Of a stretch of 64,000 nucleotides of DNA, positions 57,216-64,000 are shown one piece after another. A program made the position numbers and the translations under genes. The notes under the pieces are model-generated. The model was not told the origin of the DNA. It made no database searches and saw only the letters and a list, made by a program, of their open reading frames with translations. Position 1 is the first letter of the stretch; each line of letters opens with the position of its first letter. Origin of the DNA: Laccaria trichodermophora (lineage: Eukaryota > Basidiomycota > Agaricomycetes > Agaricales > Hydnangiaceae); NCBI GenBank assembly GCA_018417955.1, contig JACTVC010000003.1:3286001-3350000 (forward strand). The letters are read 5' to 3'.

Positions 57216-60200
57216 TCATACAATGCTGCCTGAAGTGTGCTTTTGTAGTCTCCTCCATGTACGTTTAAAAATGCCCCCTGCTCCCTTGTCTATCAACAGT
57301 TTTGCAATGGGCTTATGACCTCTCTTTGATGCTGCCTGGAGTGCATTTTTATAAAATCCTCCCTGTACATTCACATCTGCACCCTTCTCTATCAAGAGCT
57401 TTACAATGGCCTCATGGCCTCTATATGATGCTGCCTGAAGTGCATTTCCAAACATTCCTCCCTGTACATTTACATCTGTGCCCTTCTCTATCAGCAGCTT
57501 TGCAATATCCTCATGGCCTCCATTTGATGCTGCCTGAAGTGCATTCCCATATTCTCCTCCCTTTGCATTGATATCTGCCCCCTTCTCTATCAGTAGCTTT
57601 GCAATGGCCTCACAGCCTCCATATGATGCTGCTTGAAGTGCATTCCCATATTCTCCTCCCTGTGCATTTACATCTGCCCCCTTGTCAATCAACAGCTTTG
57701 CAATGTCCTCATGGCCTCCATGTGATGCCGCCTGAAGTGCATTTCCATAAAATCCTCCCTGTACATTCACATCTGCACCCTTCTCTATCAAGAGCTTTGC
57801 AATGTCCTCATGGCCTTCATATGATGCTGCCTGGAGTGCATTCCCAAATCTTCCTCCCTTTGCATTGATATCTGCCCCCTTCTCTATCAGTAGCTTTGCA
57901 ATGGCCTCATAGCCTCCATATGATGCTGCCAGAAGTCCATTGCCATAATATCCTCCCTGTACATTTACATCTGCACCCTTCTCTATTAGTAGCTTTGCAA
58001 TGTCCTCATGGCCTTGATATGATGCTGCCTGGAGTGCATTCCCATATCTTCCTCCCTTTGCATTGATATCTGCCCCCTTCTCTATCAGTAGCTTTGCAAT
58101 GGCCTCACAGCCTCCATATGATGCTGCCTGAAGTCCATTGCCATAATGTCCTCCCTGTACATTTACATCTGCACCCTTCTCTATTAGTAGCTTTGCAATG
58201 TCCTCATGGCCTTGATATGATGCTGCCTGGAGTGCATTTTTATAAAATCCTCCCTGTACATTCACATCTGCACCCTTCTCTATCAAGAGCTTTACAATGG
58301 CCTCATGGCCTCTATATGATGCTGCCTGAAGTGCATTTCCAAACATTCCTCCCTGTACATTTACATCTGCTCCCCTCTCTATCAGCAGCTTTACAATGTC
58401 CTCATTGCCAAACAGTGATGCTGCCTGAACTGCATTCCCATATCTTCCTCCCTTTGCATTAATATCTGCCCCCTTCTCTATCAAGAGCTTCATAATGGCC
58501 TCATGGCCTCCATATGATGCTGCCTGAAGTGCATTTCCAAATGTTCCTCCCTGTACATTTACATCTATGCCCTTCTCTATCAAGAGCCTTGCAATGGCCT
58601 CACAGCCTCCACGTGATGCTGCTTGAAGTGCATTTCCACATATTCCTTCCTTTGCATTTACATGTACCCCCTTCTCTATAAGCAGCTTTACAATGTCCTC
58701 ATGGCCTCCATATGATGCTGCCTGAAGTGCATTTTCAAATACTCCTCCCTTTGCATTTATATCTGCCCCCTTATCTATCAACAGCTTTGCAATGGCCTCA
58801 CAGCCTGCATATGATGCTGCCTGAAGTGCATTTCCATATCTTCCTCCCTTTGCATTTACATGTGCCCCCTTCCTTATCAGCAGCTTTGCAATGTCCTCAT
58901 GGCCTTCATATGATGCTGCTTGGAGTGCATTTCCATATTTGCCTCCTTGTGCATTGACATCTGCTCCCATTCTTAGCAAAGCATGTGATGCCACAGTCAA
59001 TCCAGCAATTGATGCATAATACAGTGGTTTAGCAATCTCAACTCTCTGTTTTTGTATATTTGAGCAATAATAGTCATCTATATCACACAGCCGAACCCAG
59101 TTCACAAAAGTAGTATTTTCCTCTGTCAGTAGCTTCATCTCCAATCCAAATATTGAAGATGACTGAGATGTAGTTTTGCTACCAGAATGTGCATGTATAA
59201 ACCAATATCTTGCTGCATATTCTGCAAGAGGGAAGGATACATTCACATTTATATCAAGTGGCTCAGATGTATGAAATTGGAGAAGATAAGCAAGACAGAT
59301 TTGAGAGATGACAGAGTGTGATAGCCCTTCATTGAAACCAAAGTCTCTGACTTGCTTGACAGCATGACCTTGAATATACTGAGATACAAGATATTCTTTG
59401 ACAGAAAAGTGAGAAAGCTTGATGAAACCTATCTAATAATTAGTGCTCATTTCAATCTGGTAGCATTCTACACCCTACCATCTGATGTCATAATGAGACT
59501 AGAACATATTTTCAAGACATCCTTAATATCTTGAAATTCATTATCAGATTTGTATTCTGGTCCATTCTCAGTGCAAAGATCAACAGCAGCAGTTGTAGCC
59601 AGCTCTTTTAGTGTCAGTGGATGGAGAGCAAAACACAGCCACTGTAAAAATGTTTTGGCATGACCATGATCTTTTCTCTTGATTCCCAGCAAGATTTGAT
59701 CATAGGTTTTATCCAAACCCTGAGGTAGATTAGCTAGCTGCTTTTTTAGATCAGACTGGGTCCGGCACTGCTTGAGGTCATTTAGTTGTAATGCAACCCA
59801 ACGAAACCTAAAATTTTACTTAGTAATTATTCTGTCATTCACATGTTGAAATAAACATACATTCCATCTGCTTGTTTCATTAATGTCAACTTTATTTGCT
59901 CTTGAGTGTCAGAATCCCACTTTTGCAAATCAGAGTCATTTCGAAGCTGATAGTCAACATAGGCTAAAAGATCATGATTCTCAGATTCCTCCATCAAGTC
60001 AAGATAATGATAAGACTTGAACTTGTCCTCAATCTCCTGCTCTGGGCGACTAGCAACTAGCAAGTGGAGCCCTAGATTCATTTCTTTCTCCAAAATAACA
60101 GACTGAATCCAGTTAAGAAGCTTTTCTCTTTCAATACACTCATCAAGAGCATCCAGAATGATGAATGTAGAGCTAAAGCCATCCAGAATTATTTGAAGAG

Positions 60201-61731
60201 TATTCTGTAGATCATCCAGAGTTGGCTCCTGATGGCCATTGCCACAACGAGCATACAGATTCACCAAGACTTTAGGCACTCCATCCTTACATTTGAGAGA
60301 GAATTGCCAGATAAGTGATCGCATCAGTTTATCATGCAGCTGGAAATCCTTCTGTGAGTCTCTTCCATCAAAAAAGAAATATGCAGTAGCAGAATTGAAT
60401 CTTTGAACAGCATCATCAATTATTGCTGAGCTGTAAAAAAAAAAATTCAATTTAATTTTATAAAAATCTTGAAATTCTCAACCTTAGAATGGTTTTACCA
60501 GAGCCAGCTGGACAGACTGTCAATAACATATAAATTCACAAATTTTGACAGAAAACTTACATTTTCCTTTGATCCAGAGAAAGCCAGGCTGTTTGACCCA
60601 CTCAGAAAATGTATTTCCATCAAGAAACCATTGACAGGTGTCCAAGTGACTCTTCAGAACTGCATATGCAGCATTGTAATTGACAGACTCCTTTGGTGGA
60701 GAAAGCCACTTGTAAATCTTCTCCACTATAACAACAAAATAAAGTTAATTATATATTTGACATAAGAACCTGCAATGATACCCAGTTGTTCATCCCTAAT
60801 TATCTCAAGTGTGATTTGAATATTTGGGTCCACACCTACCAACCAGATATGATATTAAAATGAATGTGATGCTTTTCTTACTTCTTACCTTGATTGACAA
60901 TACCTATTAAGATATAAGAAATTAATAAAATGTGATGATACAATGCAACAAACCATAGTTAGGGGCTGCATTCACATTGTGTATAATGTCAGCTTGAATG
61001 TTTGTGGGGAACTCTGCATGGTCTGTTAAATTTGAGCAAACCTGAACTATTTATAGGAATACTAACTGGCTGGCATCACTTCTGCATCCAGAGCAGAAGA
61101 AATAGGTAGAGATATAGGCAAGTCAGAACTTGCAGGATCTATACAGAGTTATTAGAAATTAATATTGAGATTTGGAGCAAGCATGAACCAGTCAAGATAG
61201 GAGAAGGGTGTTGCAAAAAATCAAAAGCTTCTTGCTCAGGACCTCCAACCTGATCAACTGAAATTGGTGAAGGTCAATATCAAATTCATAGCAAAAAGAT
61301 TGAGCAATATCTTACAGGCAATAGTCATTTCAGCACCCAGGCCTACATTCATAACAGGAGCAATTGGTGGAGAGGTAGGCAGGTGAGAACTCAGGGAATC
61401 TATATCAGCATTACCAATGATGAATGATAGAGGTTTGGGTTTCATGCAGACCTGTGGAGACAGGCAAAAGTTGTTGTAAGCACTTGGCCACTCCTTCCCC
61501 AGGGACTCCAACCTGATCACCTGCAAATTTGATTAAATGAGCGATCAATGTTCACTTCGGGGCAGGAAGATTAGAAAGCATCTTACTGGTGACTGGCATG
61601 GCTATGTCCGTCGCATGGATGGTCGAAGATGGAGTTATCAAGATAGGTGCGGCCTGGTCAGAGCTGGGGCGAGCTAAATCATTGTTAGCGGTGTCTGCGG
61701 ATTGAGGCATTCGTGAGCGTGATCTTGTCAT
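57216..61731 (-). CDS. NACHT-ankyrin NOD-like receptor
   Basis: STAND-type receptor, probably cytosolic, with a proposed role in non-self recognition. The N-terminal exons are short: MTRSRSRMPQSADTANNDLA... (to about 61,575), then DQVGVPGEGVAKCLQQLLPV, later a related DQVGGPEQEAFDFLQ module; their joins are partly unresolved. From 60,850 the model is clear: ITLEIIRDEQLGIIA, EKIYKWLSPPKE, TCQWFLDG, PGFLWIKGK, Walker A PAGSGKTI, Walker B FIILDALDEC, VASRPE, FRWVALQLNDL, LSHFSVKEYLVSQYIQGHAV. The exon 57,216-59,246 encodes 17 ankyrin units of 33 residues (GNALQAASYEGHEDIAKLLI plus EKGADVNVQGG) without a stop. Units are nearly identical at DNA level. CpG is normal in exon 1 and almost absent afterwards. 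No lesion found in the NACHT-ankyrin part. Confidence 0.85.
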
Positions 61732-62575
61732 CGATTCCTTCGGACTAGACAATGGTTTGAGGAAAGGGCGATTGGTTGGGATACAGTTGTTAGACGTCAA
61801 GATGGAAGTTGAGGGGAAGATGCGCTGTCAAGGCGTGGCAAGGCTGTTTGTTTGGGTGTGGCTATGTGACAAAGACAACTCCGCTTTCCCATCTGTTAAC
61901 GGCCAAGCCGGCGCTAAAGACGCCTTTTTATTTCACCAGGAGAGATGCCTGCAACCCACCTATGGGCCCTCCAACTTGCAAAATTGTTGGTGTCAAGTCG
62001 ATGTTGTCTTTGTTCGGCTAGCTTCGATGGGGTCCAGTCTCCAAAGTTATTGGCAAAATCATCAGGCGCGCGTTTTCTCACAACATCTTCAAAGTTCGGA
62101 ATACGAAGACTCTGGACCCGCGTACAAGAGATTCTGCTGGTACTTTTACTGCACAGCGAATAAGTAGTATCATATCATATCGTTAAGCTTACTACGAAGT
62201 TTCTCCATACATCGAAAAGGTTGCTCATTAGGCGCCGGGAAAAAAGTAAAAGTTCGAGACAATGTCTGTAGCTAGTTCTTAGACTCCTGGCAATGTCTCG
62301 TATCTCGCCTTCTGAGTGTTGCATTGTTCGCCTTAGCACAAAGTGAGAGGTGGCAAAATATGAAAAAATAAGCGGATACGTAAACTGCACCATACAAGTG
62401 TGGAGGACAACACGGGCAAAACCTGACATTGGCCCAAACCATAATATTACGCTCACCTTCTCCGCTCCTTTTCCCGACGCCAGCAAGGCGCCCAGCCCGA
62501 CAGCCGCCTTGTTACCAGCGCGCACGGACCCCATCCCAGCGACCCTAGACCTGATCAATAACAACAACGACGACT
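61732..62575. promoter_or_regulatory. Divergent spacer between the NACHT-ankyrin gene and KIN1
   Basis: About 840 bp with normal CpG content; presumably carries both promoters. No further gene supported. Confidence 0.5.
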
Positions 62576-64000
62576 ATGATATCTTACCCCACATCACTCG
62601 CACCTCAGCTTAATCAGGTTCCGGAGGACGTCGAAACCGGATTAATAGGTCAAACGACGCCGTCTCACGGAGGTCTTATAGGTGGCCACGAGTTTGATAT
62701 GAGTATCGCGCAGCCAACACATACGCAGCCACTCCCACCATCACCATCACCAGCGCCCACTCCCCGAGGAACGACACCATCCTCCCACAGACCCAGACCC
62801 GTATCCATGCCTCCACAACTTGCTCTCCCGACGGGCCCTGCTTCAGTATCGAGCTCTTCGGATGCGAAAGGGGACCGGTCTCAAGTTGTTGCTGGTGATG
62901 AGAATGCGCAAAGGAGGAGGCACAGAGACGAGAGCGCCACCAGGCCCAGTCGCACAAATCGAATCTTGGGTGACTATACCCTTAGCAAAACTCTAGGTGC
63001 AGGGAGTATGGGAAAGGTCAAGTTGGCCACTCATAACGTCACTGGAGAGAAGGTGCGTCGTCCGTATTGGAAGCCGCAGTACTATTCTGAATTTTTTATA
63101 CAGCTGGCCGTCAAAATCCTTCCACGCGTTTATCCCGCAACCAAAGTCCCTAACGGAAGCAACAGCACAGACTCCTCGGCAGCGCGACAGGCTTCAAAGG
63201 ATGCCTCAAAAGAGATCCGGACCCTCCGGGAAGCGGCACTTTCCATGCTCCTCTACCACCCGTATATCTGTGGCATGCGAGAGATGATTGTCCACCACCA
63301 TCACTACTACATGGTTTTCGAGTACGTCAATGGGGGTCAGATGCTCGACTACATCATCAGCCATGGTCGGTTGCGGGAACGCGTTGCGAGGAAGTTTGCC
63401 CGTCAAGTCGGCAGTGCTTTAGAGTACTGCCACCTGAACAACGTCGTCCACCGAGGTAAGTGTTTCACCATTCTCTCCCTGATAGTTGTACTCTTCTGTT
63501 CTCCTTCCGACACTTGCCTGCTCATAAGCCTCCCACATCCTTTAACCTTTTCAACAACCTTCATACCTTCATCTCGGCTACTCATGAGACTTCTGCTGAT
63601 CTCTCGTTGTAGATCTCAAGATCGAAAACATCCTGATATCCCAGACCGGAAATATCAAAATCATTGATTTTGGCCTTTCAAATCTTTATGACCCTGTGAC
63701 CCATCTATCGACGTTTTGCGGTTCGCTCTATTTTGCAGCGCCCGAACTCCTAAACGCTAAAGTATATACGGGACCCGAGGTCGACGTCTGGAGCTTTGGA
63801 GTAGTGCTGTATGTTCTGGTCTGCGGGAAAGTGCCTTTCGATGATCAAAGCATGCCAGCCTTGCACGCCAAGATCAAACGTGGATTAGTGGAGTATCCGG
63901 TATGGTTGAGCGCAGGTACGTAGACCAACTCTCTGAGCTCTCTACTGCCCACTGACCTTTCTCGAGATTGCAAGAATCTCCTTTCTCGAATGCTGGTGAC
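62576..64000 (+). CDS. KIN1: KIN1-type Ser/Thr protein kinase (cut by window end)
   Basis: Kin1/MARK-family kinase; in fungi it acts in cell polarity, exocytosis and the unfolded protein response. Exons 62576-63052, 63104-63455, 63611-63915 and from 63967 to the edge. A proline/serine-rich N-terminus of ~130 aa precedes the catalytic domain: [20 protein letters not shown] (glycine loop), [11 protein letters not shown] (ATP-binding Lys), a Kin1-typical insert with [35 protein letters not shown], catalytic [23 protein letters not shown], and the activation-segment end [14 protein letters not shown] (APE), then [20 protein letters not shown]. The C-terminal part, with the KA1 domain expected for the family, lies beyond the window. 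Confidence 0.93.

Larger units (their letters stand above)
46600..61550. other. CpG-depleted island (block 2)
   Basis: About 15 kb with very few CG dinucleotides. The NB-ARC-TPR region has about six in 3 kb and the ankyrin exon four or five in 2 kb. Exceptions are younger insertions such as 49,471-50,199. The right border coincides with the first intron of the NACHT-ankyrin gene. Confidence 0.85.

Noticed and set aside
57302..58957. Several plus-strand open frames of 81-122 codons rich in H, L and P across the ankyrin exon
   Set aside because: They are the antisense reading of the 99-bp ankyrin units; a stop-free antisense frame follows automatically from the repeat.

Overview
The window is nuclear DNA of a filamentous basidiomycete, most likely an agaricomycete mushroom. 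The genes carry many short introns (about 47-60 nt, mostly GT-AG, a few GC-AG). The protein families also fit: DUF6535, fungal SLATT, CRN/RHS-like P-loop proteins, F-box proteins with a divergent leucine-rich-repeat-like region, NB-ARC-TPR and NACHT-ankyrin receptors, and a fused URA2. No prokaryotic features are present.

Layout. 0.2-10.4 kb is an accessory block: an unrecognised multi-exon gene, a broken SLATT-domain gene, a tRNA-Arg(ACG), a decayed fragment of the URA2 aspartate transcarbamoylase coding sequence, and two decayed paralogous CRN/RHS-like P-loop genes on either side of a fused Rho-GTPase/G-domain gene. 10.7-13.8 kb is a DUF6535 membrane protein. 14.0-15.8 kb holds a 1,452-bp LTR element (TRIM type, 5-bp target duplication) and a 220-bp TA-flanked MITE. 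16.5-42.9 kb is mostly conserved single-copy content: a steryl-ester/acid lipase, URA2 (2,224 aa), an unresolved gene, beta-tubulin, fructose-1,6-bisphosphatase, two divergent F-box genes and a Q-rich Sfp1-like C2H2 protein. 44-46 kb is an irregular tandem repeat. 46.6-61.5 kb is a repeat-rich, strongly CpG-depleted island with inverted repeats, a 20-bp minisatellite, a hAT-type element with an 8-bp target duplication, a TA-flanked TIR element, a broken NB-ARC-TPR gene and an apparently intact NACHT-ankyrin gene. 62.6-64 kb is the start of a KIN1-type kinase, cut by the window end.

The strongest cross-window signal is CpG loss. The NLR island and the 3' three-quarters of the DUF6535 gene have almost no CpG, while neighbouring housekeeping genes are CpG-rich. 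The borders lie inside genes: near 11.56 kb in DUF6535, and at intron 1 (about 61.55 kb) of the NACHT-ankyrin gene. A repeat found both outside the island (44.6 kb) and inside it (55.2 kb) shows all nine CpGs I aligned turned into TpG or CpA. This fits cytosine methylation followed by deamination.

The second main result is the Rho/G-domain fusion. Its Rho half carries substitutions at the two classic GTPase-activating positions (RhoA Gly14 and Gln63) and has an apparent 1-nt frameshift, while the second G domain keeps all its motifs. The URA2 fragment, the tandem P-loop paralogs broken in different ways, and the concerted repeats of both NLR-type genes show active duplication and decay around stable housekeeping genes.
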